Notes: generated from the letters alone by a model not told the origin. 64,000 nt of DNA from Bacillota bacterium (GCA_023398815.1 JAEWRW010000037.1:1-64000); one strand, 5' to 3'. Shown: positions 35,147 to 45,067, counted from the first letter of the stretch. Numbers and translations: made by a program.

Positions 35147-36413
35147 ATGCCGTCTCCTCTCCATTGAGCTGTTCCAGATTGGAAACGACCTGCATTGAAA
35201 TCTCCATCTGCGTCAGTTGACGGAAAAACCGTCGCTGAATCCCCGTATCAATGAGAGGAGATGACATGCTGATGGCAAGCGTGTCCTCAAAGGAACAAAC
35301 GCAAAGTTGTGGACGTTTCGTACTGAGAAACACATCGAACAACCGAATGTGTTTCATCGCTTCTGCCGGCATGGTGACCTGGCCAATGTTAGAGAACGCA
35401 GCGGTGTCCTCGCCCTCTGCCCGGAGCCCGGAAACGCGAAGAACGGGGATCTTTACCTGCAAGGGAATTGCCTTGACCAAGGGATTGTCTTCCAAGGCTG
35501 AGTAATGGCTGATGATTCCATGGAGGGTCTCCTGCGTCAGTTGCCGCCGCAGAGATTCGCGCACATTTGCAAGAACCTGGGGAAATTCCCGTCCGTCTTT
35601 TTGGAAGTGATGGGCAACCTGAACGACGCCGAAAAAATTACGGGCGGTTTGTGCCGGAAAAAAACGGCGAAGGTCTACTGGTACGGCGATGATCACCGGA
35701 CGATTCCTTTCCCTCACAGCCATTCCATCCAGAATGGAGCAGATGAACAGCGCAATCAAAAATTCACTCAGTGTGGCATCGTGCTCATGGGCTTTTTGGA
35801 GCACCGCTTTGGTGGATGTAAACCCCTCTGTAATCCCGATCCGGTTGTTAGGCAGGCGTTCCCCGCGGATATGATAGGCTCGGTAGCGCTTTATCTCGGG
35901 ACTGGCCCCGGTTTTATCGTAATACTTATAAAAAGCGTCTTGATTTTTCTGATCCCTGGAAGCATCATAATCGGTCAACTGCCCTGAAATGCCATGCTTT
36001 CTCTCCAGATAATGCAAGACCAAGGTGCGCAAAAACTGCAAAACGCCGGTGCCGTCAGCCAATGCGTGGAACACTTCGAAATTGATTCGTTGTTTGAAAT
36101 AGAGCACGCGGAACAATAGGCCGGGCTTATCCGCATTGTAGATCGGGCTGCAAACGGGGAGTGTCTCCTCGGCGACGACAGGCTGAATGCTGCTCTCTTC
36201 CAGATAGTACCAGAACAATCCCTTTTTCAGCACGGAACGGTACAGGGGGAAATCCCGAATCGTCTGCTCCAGCGCGCATTGAAGAACAGCGCCGTCCACC
36301 GGTTCGGTCAACTCGCAGACAAAGCGGAAAACCTTAGTGTCGCGTCTGGTGGTGGTGGGCGGGAATATTTTTGCAGCATTGTCTAGCCGGCTCCATTGCT
36401 TATGTCCTTTCAC
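35133..36413 (-). CDS. Alcohol acetyltransferase/condensation-like acyltransferase
   Basis: A 426-residue CoA- or carrier-dependent acyltransferase with the HxxxD active-site motif in HALADGTG near residue 115 and a late IPVDLRRFFP segment, as in condensation and alcohol acetyltransferase folds. GTG at 36413 follows AGAGGG and overlaps the esterase stop by 14 nt. Grouped with an esterase and DUF6320 it may act on a lipid or cell-envelope acyl group; the substrate is unknown. Confidence 0.72.
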   Translation of the reverse strand: MKGHKQWSRLDNAAKIFPPTTTRRDTKVFRFVCELTEPVDGAVLQCALEQTIRDFPLYRSVLKKGLFWYYLEESSIQPVVAEETLPVCSPIYNADKPGLLFRVLYFKQRINFEVFHALADGTGVLQFLRTLVLHYLERKHGISGQLTDYDASRDQKNQDAFYKYYDKTGASPEIKRYRAYHIRGERLPNNRIGITEGFTSTKAVLQKAHEHDATLSEFLIALFICSILDGMAVRERNRPVIIAVPVDLRRFFPAQTARNFFGVVQVAHHFQKDGREFPQVLANVRESLRRQLTQETLHGIISHYSALEDNPLVKAIPLQVKIPVLRVSGLRAEGEDTAAFSNIGQVTMPAEAMKHIRLFDVFLSTKRPQLCVCSFEDTLAISMSSPLIDTGIQRRFFRQLTQMEISMQVVSNLEQLNGEETAYATV

Positions 36414-37377
36414 GAAGATACCCTCTTTGCAAAAAATCGTTGATGATGCGATAGGTCTGTTGTACATGCTCAAACCGTGGAGGCAGCATCATGTAAGCGT
36501 GAAGTGCATCCGCAACGCGGATAATCTCCACCTCATTGCCCGCAGCGCGCAGTTTTTCCCCATAGGCTTCCCCCTCGTCTCTGAGCGGACAACACTCCGC
36601 CGTAATGAGCAGGGTTCGGGGCTGCTGTGAAAGATCCTCTGCCAGGAGTGGGGCAAAATATGGATTGTTCAAATCATCATCGCAGCTTCGATAAAGCTCG
36701 ATGACGCTTTGGATTCGCTTGGATGTCAAAAGATAGTCCGTCCCGTTGTCCCGGATGGACGGAAATGGGGATTGCTCACTGTGGTCGTTGTATGTGGATG
36801 GATAAATCAGGATCTGCTGTTTTGGTAGGAACTCTTCGCGATCCCGTGCCATGAGGGATACGGCTGCAGCCAAGTTTCCCCCGGCGCTGTCACCGATCAG
36901 CGTAATGTCATCGGGCTTTACGCCCGGTACTCGACCCAGATAAAACTCACGCGCCACCGCATAGCAATCCTCCGGAGCGGTGGGAAACTTATGTTCCGGC
37001 GCCAATCGGTAATCAACGGATGCTATGGTACAGTTCGTGGCTTTCGCAAGGTCGACACAAACACCGGTATAGTTTTCTATCCCACCTGTGATCCAACCGC
37101 CTCCATGGAAAAAAAGCAGCAGGGGAAACGGCCCCTCACCATCAGGTGCAAAGAGGCGTAAAGGAATTGGGTAGCCGCCGGAACAAACCACATGATCCCA
37201 CATTTTATAGTCTTTTGGTTTTCCCCGCAGCCTAGCAGTGAGCAGTTCAATCTGCCGTTCCATTCTATATGTTTTTTTTACGTCCATTTCCAAAGCCGTG
37301 ATGGCCTTAAGGGCTGCCCGCATCGCTTTATTAATAGCCAAACGCCTCAGCTCCCCTCTGTGAGTAATAGTATCCAT
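36400..37377 (-). CDS. Alpha/beta-hydrolase, HSL-type esterase
   Basis: A 325-residue lipase/esterase of the hormone-sensitive lipase group. The oxyanion motif HGGGW is near residue 91, the nucleophile elbow GDSAGGN near 163, and the late ALHAYM supplies the catalytic histidine. No signal peptide. First gene of the operon with the acyltransferase and DUF6320. Confidence 0.88.
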   Translation of the reverse strand: MDTITHRGELRRLAINKAMRAALKAITALEMDVKKTYRMERQIELLTARLRGKPKDYKMWDHVVCSGGYPIPLRLFAPDGEGPFPLLLFFHGGGWITGGIENYTGVCVDLAKATNCTIASVDYRLAPEHKFPTAPEDCYAVAREFYLGRVPGVKPDDITLIGDSAGGNLAAAVSLMARDREEFLPKQQILIYPSTYNDHSEQSPFPSIRDNGTDYLLTSKRIQSVIELYRSCDDDLNNPYFAPLLAEDLSQQPRTLLITAECCPLRDEGEAYGEKLRAAGNEVEIIRVADALHAYMMLPPRFEHVQQTYRIINDFLQRGYLRERT

Positions 37378-37893
37378 GATACCGTTTGCTGAGATATTTG
37401 ATGTGGTTAAAATACTTGATATACAATGCGCAACTCAATGCGTTTGCCTCCGCTGACAATACCCAATCCAACCGATATATTGATTCCCAAAAGTATAGTA
37501 TAAAAACACAAGTTTTTCCACTTAGCAGGCAACGGAAATCCTGCAAGACTCCTTGACGGTGCAAAGCAATTGCTATCAAAATGCAGAAGCCTTCACCACC
37601 GATGTAGTGGCATCATCGACGGTTCAGGCTAACGTGCTTTTAGTCGGTTTGATCTGATAGTAAGCCGTAGTGTCTACTTTCTTCAGGGCCTAAACAAATA
37701 GATTCTGCCTGTGAGGGCATGCTAGGTTCTCACAAGATTGTTAGAATTACATGCTGGCGAAGTACCAGGAGCTTCATTAGGCATACTTGTTTTGCTAGGG
37801 GAGGTGGAGTTTAGTGTTGCAATTCAGGTGCAAGGGAATAGAGAGCTATCTCAAATTTCGAGGACATGGACTCATACCGACAATGCCTGTCGG
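37378..37893 (+). other. Intergenic region with no gene seen
   Basis: 516 nt between the esterase start and the IclR stop. One short open frame (37738-37974) has no ribosome binding site or family resemblance. Nothing else was recognised apart from an AT-rich stretch near 37485-37515 that may hold the esterase promoter. Confidence 0.4.
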
Positions 37894-38649
37894 TTACAAC
37901 CTCTGACTAATCTCATGGGCACAATTGAGCAGCAGTTGTACATAACGCTCAACTGCTGTGTCGTCAATGCGTAGTGAGGGGCCGGATATACTAATTGCGC
38001 CCAGTAGAGAACCGTCTCGGTGGAAAACGGGCATGCCAAGACATTTGATGCCAAACTCATGTTCCATGTTGTCGATGCTGTAGCCAGTCTGGCGGATGTG
38101 CTCCAGCTCCTGTAGCAAAACTTGACGGTCCACAATCGTGGTGGGCGTGAACTCCGTCATGCTCTGTTCTTCAATAGCTCGTATGCGCCGCTCCTCCGGT
38201 AAATGGGCTAGGATGGCCTTTCCCAGGGAGGTGCAATACATTTCTGCCGTTTCACCCACCATGGAGCGGGCGCTGTAGGAATAGCTTGGGTATACTCCTT
38301 CCAAGTACAGAATCAAAGGATCCTTGGGAATGGCGAAGTAGACAACTTCGTTCACTTCATTGGAAAGTGCGCTGATAAACGGGTGGACAATCTTGTGCAG
38401 TCCAAGACTTGAGTTGATGATATAGGAAAGCTCTAGAATCTTCATCCCGAGGCGATATTTGCTGTTGTCTGGATTCTTTTCGATATATCCGCTTTTTTCA
38501 AATGTCGAGATGATGTTGTGCACGTTACTCTTGTATAGCCCTAGGCGGTCACTCAATTCCGTAATGCCCAGCTCCGGTGTTCTCACGGTAAAACACTCTA
38601 GAAGATCTAGAGCTTTTTTTAATGACTTAACCTTGACTTCCTGATCCAT
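37894..38649 (-). CDS. IclR family transcriptional regulator
   Basis: A 251-residue regulator. An N-terminal winged helix-turn-helix (KALDLLECF, LGITELSDRLGLYKSNVHNIISTF) is followed by the effector-binding domain with CTSLGKAILAHLPEE and GAISISGP. The ATG at 38649 follows GAGGAGC at about 9 nt. Divergent from the DapA/sialidase genes, which it probably controls in response to a sugar-acid-like inducer. Confidence 0.92.
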   Translation of the reverse strand: MDQEVKVKSLKKALDLLECFTVRTPELGITELSDRLGLYKSNVHNIISTFEKSGYIEKNPDNSKYRLGMKILELSYIINSSLGLHKIVHPFISALSNEVNEVVYFAIPKDPLILYLEGVYPSYSYSARSMVGETAEMYCTSLGKAILAHLPEERRIRAIEEQSMTEFTPTTIVDRQVLLQELEHIRQTGYSIDNMEHEFGIKCLGMPVFHRDGSLLGAISISGPSLRIDDTAVERYVQLLLNCAHEISQRL

Positions 38650-38742
38650 ACTTTGGTGCTCCTCTGGCGTTCTGATATTCAGAACAGCATTCATTATAGT
38701 AAAAATGCATATAGACGTAAATACTATGAGTAACAAGTCGCC

Positions 38743-38771
38743 TTGACAGTACCCTTTACTAATGCTATCAT
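38743..38771 (+). promoter_or_regulatory. Promoter of the DapA-like gene
   Basis: TTGACA at 38743-38748 and TATCAT at 38766-38771 with a 17-nt spacer, between divergent IclR and DapA-like genes. A CTTTTTCT / AGAAAAAG stem lies downstream at about 38807-38827. Confidence 0.6.
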
Positions 38772-38908
38772 CCCCGTGAGGATTAGGAAATTGATGGAGG
38801 TTACTCCTTTTTCTTTTGCAGAAAAAGAAGAACGCCGTTCAACAATAGAGAACGTCTAAATTGCTGAGAAAAACTGGTTCATTTCACCAAAACAATGGAG
38901 ATTGAAGT

Positions 38909-39826
38909 ATGACAACCATGAAGAATGGCGTTTGGCTGACCATGATCACGCCCTTTACGGCAGAAGGACGGATTGATTACTCCGCAGTGGAATCCATGCT
39001 GGATTTCTACCACCAACGGGGCGTGGATGGTGTGTTCGCCATCTGCCAGTCCAGCGAAATGTTTCATTTGAGCTTAGCAGAGCGGGTAGAGCTCATCCGC
39101 TTTATTGAAAAGAACCGAGCCTCGGAAATCCAAGTGATTGTCTCGGGCCATATTGCCGACGATGTAGATAACCAGCTGCGGGAAGCAAAAGAGATCTTTT
39201 GTGACGGAGTATCCGCTTATGTCATCTTGCCGAACCGTTTTGCAACTGTGGATGAATCCGATGATGTACTGCTGAAACGGCTTGAGCGCTTTGTGCAGGG
39301 GTTTGCAGGTGTACCGCTGGGCATGTATGAGTGTCCGTTCCCTTACAAGCGGCTGTTGTCGCCAAAAGTGTTGAAGTGGTGTGTTAACAGCGGACGTTTT
39401 CTATTTATCAAAGATACTTGCTGTGACCTAGACCAAATCCGTGAGAAATTGAACCTGATACATGGCACTGGGCTCAAGCTCTATAACGCCAATAGCGCCA
39501 CACTTCTGGAGAGCCTGCGTATGGGCGTTAGCGGATACAGTGGTGTTATGGCCAACATTCATCCGGAGTTCTATGTATGGCTGTGCCACCATTATCAGGA
39601 GGATACGGTCAAGGCCGATCGTGTGCAGAGTTTCTTGAGCGTGTGCTCGATGGCAGAGTATCAATATTACCCAACCAATGCTAAATATGCTCTGAGTCAG
39701 CAGGGCATCAAAATGCATGCCCTGAGCCGTGTGCAGGATGCCGGGCTCTTTGGGGAACGAGAAAAGCGGGAGATCCGCCAGCTAAACGCACTATCCCAAT
39801 GGATGAGGGACGTCGTGTCCATATAA
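38909..39826 (+). CDS. DapA/N-acetylneuraminate lyase family aldolase
   Basis: A 305-residue class I aldolase TIM barrel. The Schiff-base lysine is in FLFIKDTC near residue 168 and the catalytic tyrosine in GMYECPFPY near 139; ICQSSEMFHLS replaces the usual GTTGE. Products are probably pyruvate plus an aldehyde. With IclR and a sialidase-like gene, a sialic-acid or other sugar-acid lyase is more likely than lysine biosynthesis. Confidence 0.85.
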   Translation: MTTMKNGVWLTMITPFTAEGRIDYSAVESMLDFYHQRGVDGVFAICQSSEMFHLSLAERVELIRFIEKNRASEIQVIVSGHIADDVDNQLREAKEIFCDGVSAYVILPNRFATVDESDDVLLKRLERFVQGFAGVPLGMYECPFPYKRLLSPKVLKWCVNSGRFLFIKDTCCDLDQIREKLNLIHGTGLKLYNANSATLLESLRMGVSGYSGVMANIHPEFYVWLCHHYQEDTVKADRVQSFLSVCSMAEYQYYPTNAKYALSQQGIKMHALSRVQDAGLFGEREKREIRQLNALSQWMRDVVSI

Positions 39827-40070
39827 GGAAAGGTAGGAAACGTTTCATGGACGTAGGTATGGCCGCTGCCGCCACATTGCTGTCGCCGTTCTGATGATGA
39901 CTGGACTGTTGGTTGCGCTAATGGCACGTCTACCTCGTCGGCTTCGACTTTGGCGATGCGACATGCAGTCATCATTGTGTCCATTCTACCAATACTCGGC
40001 GCATATCCATTCCTTCAGAAGTACGTGTCAAGTGCATCATGTTGGGATCGGTTAAAGTACAGGAGGAAAT

Positions 40071-41471
40071 ATGAGAGGTTATTCGAATTGGAATTATCGG
40101 CCTTATAGTCGCTTGAACCAATTGGAGAAGCGCTTGCAGCCGTATATTTGCCGACTTGCGCCTGGGCATGATGTAATAAATCTGGAATGGCTGGACAATG
40201 GTAGCAACAGTGGCCATACATTGCAAATCCGAATTCGGAGCACGCAGATCTGGACCGACATTCCTTTGGACACCGCTGCAACCACTGTGAAGGGCTTGCA
40301 GCCGGATCAGGACTATGAACTGCGAGTGATTCGTAATGATGACGGCATTGAAAGTGATGTACGTCTGGCTCGCACCGGTGATTATGTCGGCATTCCGGTA
40401 AATTATCTTCATCCTGAAGATGACGCGTTTGCTTTCTCTGGACACAGCTTGTGCAGCCCTTCTCTGGTTAAGCTTCCCTCCGGAGCGTTACTTGCCAGTA
40501 TGGATGTATTTTCCGGTCATGCAGCACAAAATCTCACTTTCATTTTCCGTTCCGATGATGGAGGCATTACCTGGCGTTATGTTACGGAGCTCTTTCCCTG
40601 CTTCTGGGGAAAGCTCTTCTGGCATCAGGGTGCTCTTTATATGCTTGCCAACACCACAGAATATGGCAATCTGGTCATTGGTAAGTCGTCAAATGAGGGG
40701 GTGACTTGGACCGCGCCGGTGACGATTTTGCCCGGTGCTGGTCCTGAAGATCAAGGCCCGCATAAAGCGCCGATGCCGATCGTTCAGTGTGAGCATCTAC
40801 TTTGCACTGCAATTGACTATGGTTCCTGGTCTTCCGGCGGTCATGCCAACGGATTGCTTTCTATTGATATAGATGCCGACCTCCTTGTTGCCACAAATTG
40901 GAGATGTACACCTTTTTTGCGCTATAACCCCCAATGGGAAGGCGCTGCAATAGGCGAAAGCAGAGGTGCTTTGGAGGGGAATGCCGTTGTCGGACCTGAT
41001 GGTGAACTGCTCAATGTGTTACGATATCAAATTGTTGGTTGTACGCCAGCACATGGCAAAGCTTTAATACTCCGAGGAAACATTCAAGACCCAGAAGCTC
41101 CTCTACGCTTTGGCTGGTTTGCTGATTTCAATGGAGGTAGCAACTCCAAATACGATCTGCTGTATGACGCACCGTCAAAGGCCTATTGGGCAATTGTCAG
41201 TGAAATTGTGGACGAAAAATTTCCAGCTGCTCGTAATGTGCTCTCTCTGGCAGTTTCCAGGGATCTGCACACATTCGATAATGTTTGCCGATTGCTCGAT
41301 TATCGTCATACTGACCCCGCTCTGGTCGGATTCCAATATGTCAGCTTCTTAATTGATGGTGATGACATGCTCTTTCTATGCCGCACAGGGATCAACAATG
41401 CACGCAACATGCATGATGCGAACACCAGCACATTCCACCGAATCTCAAGATTCCGCCAATACCTAAAGTAG
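40071..41471 (+). CDS. Sialidase-like (BNR/Asp-box) protein
   Basis: A 466-residue protein. An Fn3-like strand region (residues 35-100) precedes a six-bladed propeller with Asp boxes (RSDDGGITW, SSNEGVTW). Sialidases and many exo-glycosidases share this fold. There is no signal peptide, so it would act in the cytosol, perhaps on imported glycans. Start follows ACAGGAGG. Probably co-regulated with the DapA-like gene 240 nt upstream. Confidence 0.78.
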   Translation: MRGYSNWNYRPYSRLNQLEKRLQPYICRLAPGHDVINLEWLDNGSNSGHTLQIRIRSTQIWTDIPLDTAATTVKGLQPDQDYELRVIRNDDGIESDVRLARTGDYVGIPVNYLHPEDDAFAFSGHSLCSPSLVKLPSGALLASMDVFSGHAAQNLTFIFRSDDGGITWRYVTELFPCFWGKLFWHQGALYMLANTTEYGNLVIGKSSNEGVTWTAPVTILPGAGPEDQGPHKAPMPIVQCEHLLCTAIDYGSWSSGGHANGLLSIDIDADLLVATNWRCTPFLRYNPQWEGAAIGESRGALEGNAVVGPDGELLNVLRYQIVGCTPAHGKALILRGNIQDPEAPLRFGWFADFNGGSNSKYDLLYDAPSKAYWAIVSEIVDEKFPAARNVLSLAVSRDLHTFDNVCRLLDYRHTDPALVGFQYVSFLIDGDDMLFLCRTGINNARNMHDANTSTFHRISRFRQYLK

Positions 41472-41884
41472 GCAGAAATTATTAGAGGAGCGTACTTACC
41501 AGTAATACCACGACAACAGCGAGGTGTATGTGGATTTTGCAAGTGCGGATTATGATAGCAAGTGCATCAGGAGGTGAGAAGTAGAAAGAGCTTCATGTTA
41601 ATAATAATCCCTGTTCACTAGAGTAGGGGTGAGCCATCTGGCATAGTGCCTGTAGTGTGCTCCACATTGATATTTGAACCGATAGTCATTGTTACTGTTA
41701 GTTGAATTGCACCACCAGCCTATACCTCCAAGACATCAAACGGAAGAACGACTTTGAATTCATATTCGTTAGGAACTCCTAATATCGGGAAAATCATATA
41801 ATCATACGAAAGCCTAACTGGTGCTGCCTCTCATTGGGGGAGAAGAAAACTGGCATTGTCTGCGTTTGCAATGTGGAATTGAGA
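41472..41884 (+). other. Intergenic region with no gene seen
   Basis: AT-rich, about 410 nt between convergent units. No open frame with a start site, no repeat and no RNA gene was recognised. Confidence 0.4.
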
Positions 41885-41914
41885 AGCGGAGAGTGGTGAA
41901 AACCACTCCCCGCT
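41885..41914 (-). terminator. Terminator-like hairpin after the nitrogenase-like operon
   Basis: On the minus strand AGCGGGGAGTGG pairs with CCACTCTCCGCT; the tail is only moderately T-rich. Confidence 0.5.
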
Positions 41915-41928
41915 GTCTCAAATTCGCT

Positions 41929-42273
41929 TTAGCCGCCCAACAACCCTTCTGCCTTGAGTTGTTTGAGGATGAACTCCACCGCGCCCGGCGTCTCAAACAC
42001 CCGCAAGCCCCTTTGCAACAGGAGTTCCGCCGCATAGGGGCCGATCCTCGCCACAAACACGGCGTCGCAGTCGGCCAGCAGGTCGGCGGTGCGGGCAAAG
42101 TCGTCGGCGTTGTGGGTGCCCGCCGCGTTGGCAGGGGGGAGCAGACGCACCTCGGCCGTGCGCCAGCCGTCGCCCTCGGCCTCCACAATGACGAAGCGGC
42201 CGCAACGGGCAAAGTGCTCGTCCACCATAAGCCCGGTGGAGCTGGTAAAGGCCATCCGCCGCAGGGGTGCCAT
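41929..42273 (-). CDS. NifX/NifB-type dinitrogenase cofactor-binding protein
   Basis: A 114-residue protein of the NifX/VnfX fold (PF02579), which carries or protects iron-sulfur cofactor precursors such as NifB-co. The start MAFTSSTGLMVDEHFARCGRFVIVE and the NADDFARTADLLADCDAVFVARIG centre match the family. Its ATG overlaps the NifK-like stop (TAATG), so it is coupled and made with that subunit. Its presence supports a nitrogenase-type cofactor in the enzyme. Confidence 0.85.
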   Translation of the reverse strand: MAPLRRMAFTSSTGLMVDEHFARCGRFVIVEAEGDGWRTAEVRLLPPANAAGTHNADDFARTADLLADCDAVFVARIGPYAAELLLQRGLRVFETPGAVEFILKQLKAEGLLGG

Positions 42274-43589
42274 TATTTGTAGGTGTTCAGCGCGTGGTCA
42301 TAGATGTCCTCGGCCAGGCGCAGCGCCCCGTTGTAGCCCGTGTAACCGCGGCTCAGCACCAGGCGGTAGAAGACCGGAACGCCCAGGATGATGAGGTCGG
42401 CGTTGAGGTCGGTGGCCAGGTCACGCTCCCACCCCGTGCCCAGGATGAGCGCCCGCAGGTGGTTGTCCGCCCCGCGAATCTGCTCCTGTGCCGCGCCGCC
42501 GTCGCTCTGGAAGGTCACCTCGGCGCTGCGCCGGCCGGAGACGTGGCGCAGCTGCTCGCGCACGGCATCCTGAAAGCGCTCGGGGGTGTCGTCGGTCACG
42601 ATGAGCTCGCCCGGCAGAATGCCCAGCTCATTGACGAGAAACCGTGCCAAACCCACGGTGTAACCCGCGTCCAGCAGCGTGTGGAAGCGGCGGGGGAGGC
42701 CATAGCGGAACTCCAGCAGGAAGCTCGCCGTCCGCTCCAGGTGGGCGTAGAAGCGCTCCTCCTCCCGCAGGATGAACGCCTCCACCGGTTCGCGGGGGAG
42801 CCCGGCGGCTTCGGCCACCGTGCGCAGGAAGCGGCTCGTTTCCCCCGCGCCGATGGGCAGGCTGGGGAAGTGCACAAAGGGTGTGCCGTACTTCTCCTGC
42901 AGGTGCTCGGCGATGCCCACGCCCACCCAAGCGTTGGCCACCACATTGAGGGCCGCGCGGGGGATGGTGCGCCACTCGCTCACGCCGGCGGACTGCTGGC
43001 CGAAGAGGATGTTGACGGTGAGGCCAATGCCCTCCAGCACGCGCTTCAACTCCTCCAAGTTTCCCTCCCAGAACGGGTCCTGGTAGGGCACGCTGGAAAA
43101 CACGTTGACGAGCCCTGGGATGACGGCGCCCTCCTCGGCCCAGCGGTCGCTGTATTGGTCGATGATGGCGTTCACCACGGTTTCGTGGCTCACGTGGTTG
43201 TTGCTTTTGAAGCCGCCGGTCTCCACATGCACGATGGGCGCGCCGCCCTCGACAAAGGCGGAGACCACATTGCCCACGTCGTCGCCCACGATGTCGCTGG
43301 TGCAGCCGGTCAGCACCACATAGAGGTCGGCGTCGATGACCTTGAGCGCGCCGTCGATGACGGTCTGCAGGCGCTGCTCGCCGCCGTAGACGACCTCGGT
43401 CTCGCTGAAGTTGGTGCAGGGGATGGTGCTGCCACCGGCGTAGCCCTCGCCCTGGCCCAGCAGGCCGTGAATCTTGTTGCTGCAGCCCGGGCCGGCGTGC
43501 ACGATGGGTGCGCCCCGGCGGATGGCCACCACCGTCTGCTGGGCCCCCAGCGCGCAGGAGAAGCGGGGTTGTTCAATAACGGCTGACAT
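42273..43589 (-). CDS. Nitrogenase-like component 1, beta-type (NifK-like) subunit
   Basis: A 438-residue homologue of NifK/BchB-type subunits. The P-cluster cysteines are in place by position: C12 (FSCALGA), C36 (GPGCSNK) and C96 (LTGCTSDIVGDD); C58 is extra. It would pair with the NifD-like protein. True NifK is longer (over 500). Gene grouping with NifX, a separate NifB and sulfur-assimilation genes fits the methylthio-alkane reductase group of nitrogenase-like enzymes better than N2 fixation. The ATG at 43589 lies 8 nt after GGGAGG and overlaps the NifD-like end by 17 nt. Confidence 0.88.
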   Translation of the reverse strand: MSAVIEQPRFSCALGAQQTVVAIRRGAPIVHAGPGCSNKIHGLLGQGEGYAGGSTIPCTNFSETEVVYGGEQRLQTVIDGALKVIDADLYVVLTGCTSDIVGDDVGNVVSAFVEGGAPIVHVETGGFKSNNHVSHETVVNAIIDQYSDRWAEEGAVIPGLVNVFSSVPYQDPFWEGNLEELKRVLEGIGLTVNILFGQQSAGVSEWRTIPRAALNVVANAWVGVGIAEHLQEKYGTPFVHFPSLPIGAGETSRFLRTVAEAAGLPREPVEAFILREEERFYAHLERTASFLLEFRYGLPRRFHTLLDAGYTVGLARFLVNELGILPGELIVTDDTPERFQDAVREQLRHVSGRRSAEVTFQSDGGAAQEQIRGADNHLRALILGTGWERDLATDLNADLIILGVPVFYRLVLSRGYTGYNGALRLAEDIYDHALNTYK

Positions 43590-45054
43590 TGGCATTTCCT
43601 CCCAGGAAGGTATAGGGCTCCTGCTCCAGCCACCAGCGGGTGTAGGGCATGGAGCTGTGGCGGGCCAGGTTGGTGACATACTCCACGCTGTCCAGCGTTT
43701 CCAGAATGCGCTCGGCGTAGTTGAGCACCCCCTGGTAGCCAAAGCCGAATTGCTCGTCGCCGATGAGCAGCGACGGGATGCCCAGCTTCGCCCCCCACAC
43801 CGTCATGCCGCCGTGCCGGGCGATCATCAGGTCGGGCTTCACCCGGTGGAGGATGTTCACGAGCTCGAAGGCCTGCTTGTTGCACACGTTGTAGTTGGGC
43901 ACGTCGCCGTAGTTTTGCACCACCTGGGCCAGCGCATCGCTGGTCGGGTCACCGTTGTCGTAGATCGGGTCGTGGTGGAAGATGGCCGCGCCCTGCACAT
44001 CCATGCCCAGCTCGCGCAGCAGCGCGATGATGGCGTGACCGTGGGCCGCGCCGGCGGTGAGGTAGGCCTTCTTGCCGGCGAGCTTGGCGCGGTATTCCGC
44101 GAGCAGCGGCAGCACGCGGGCATGCTCCTCGGCGATGATTTTTTCTACTTCCTCCTCCTGCCCCAGCACCCGACCCAGCTCCCGCATCCAGCGGTCGGTG
44201 CCCGCGATGCCGTAAGCCGGCGGAGACTTGATCTCCGGCACGCCATGCACCTGTTCCAGCGCCGCGCCCAGGTAGGTGCCCAGAGTCGGGCAGATTTGGA
44301 TGGTCGCCGCCGCCTCGGAGATGTGCTCCAGCTGTGCCACGGTGGAGAAGGGCACGATGTAGTCGGCCTCGTAGCCCAGGCGGTGGAGGAGGTCGTCAAA
44401 GACCTTGCTGCCCCAAAAGTTGATGATGTTGACGCGGTTGGTGCGCTGCTGGGCCGGTCTCACGATCTTGCGGGCGATGGCGTGGTAGGCCGAGTCAAAC
44501 CCCGTCGTCCAGATGCGAGACTTGAACCCCTCGCAAAAGCAGGCGACGACCGGGATGCCCAGTTCGTCGGCAACCTCGTCGCACACATTCTCCACATCGT
44601 CGCCGATGATGCCCGATGCGCAGGAGGTCGTGACAAAGATGGCGTTGGGCTTGGCGCGGCGGTGGGCTTCCCGTATGGTGTCGGCCAGCTTCTGGGTCGC
44701 GCCGAAGATGGTGTCCTTCTCCTGGATGTTGGTGTTGAAGTAGCGGCCGTTGACGTTGGGCAGGTCGCGCTCGGTCTGGCCCACGCGGTAGACAAAGTTG
44801 AAGTCAAAGAAATCGCCGGCGCAACCCACGGGGGCGTGGTTTACCACCGCCGCGTCGCGGATCATCGCCAGCTGGCAGATGGCGTTGCCGGAGCTGCACC
44901 CCATGCACTGGGAGAAGCTGCGGGGCTGGTCGCGCAGGCCGCCGCCGTGGCAGGCGGTCACCAGTTCCTGTGCCGTGCCGGCGAAGCCGGTGATGGACCC
45001 GAGCCGCAGTTCGCGAATCGGTACCTCCGGCGCTTGCAGGTTGACGTTGCTCAT
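43573..45054 (-). CDS. Nitrogenase-like component 1, alpha-type (NifD-like) subunit
   Basis: A 493-residue homologue of NifD. C53 (QCMGCSSGNAIC), C78 (HAPVGCAGD) and C145 (TTSCASGIIGDD) match the P-cluster cysteines. C255 (ICPTLG) falls where NifD has the cofactor cysteine, but the region of the NifD cofactor histidine (IGDEQFGFGYQG) has no histidine. So the enzyme probably carries a nitrogenase-type cofactor held differently. Inference: part of a C-S bond-cleaving reductase delivering a thiol for methionine synthesis. ATG follows AAAGGAGCG. Confidence 0.88.
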   Translation of the reverse strand: MSNVNLQAPEVPIRELRLGSITGFAGTAQELVTACHGGGLRDQPRSFSQCMGCSSGNAICQLAMIRDAAVVNHAPVGCAGDFFDFNFVYRVGQTERDLPNVNGRYFNTNIQEKDTIFGATQKLADTIREAHRRAKPNAIFVTTSCASGIIGDDVENVCDEVADELGIPVVACFCEGFKSRIWTTGFDSAYHAIARKIVRPAQQRTNRVNIINFWGSKVFDDLLHRLGYEADYIVPFSTVAQLEHISEAAATIQICPTLGTYLGAALEQVHGVPEIKSPPAYGIAGTDRWMRELGRVLGQEEEVEKIIAEEHARVLPLLAEYRAKLAGKKAYLTAGAAHGHAIIALLRELGMDVQGAAIFHHDPIYDNGDPTSDALAQVVQNYGDVPNYNVCNKQAFELVNILHRVKPDLMIARHGGMTVWGAKLGIPSLLIGDEQFGFGYQGVLNYAERILETLDSVEYVTNLARHSSMPYTRWWLEQEPYTFLGGNANVSRY

Positions 45055-45067
45055 GGGTCGCTCCTTT

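Noticed and set aside
37738..37974. Open frame of 78 codons between esterase and IclR genes
   Set aside because: No ribosome binding site, no family resemblance, and it runs into the antisense of the IclR gene.
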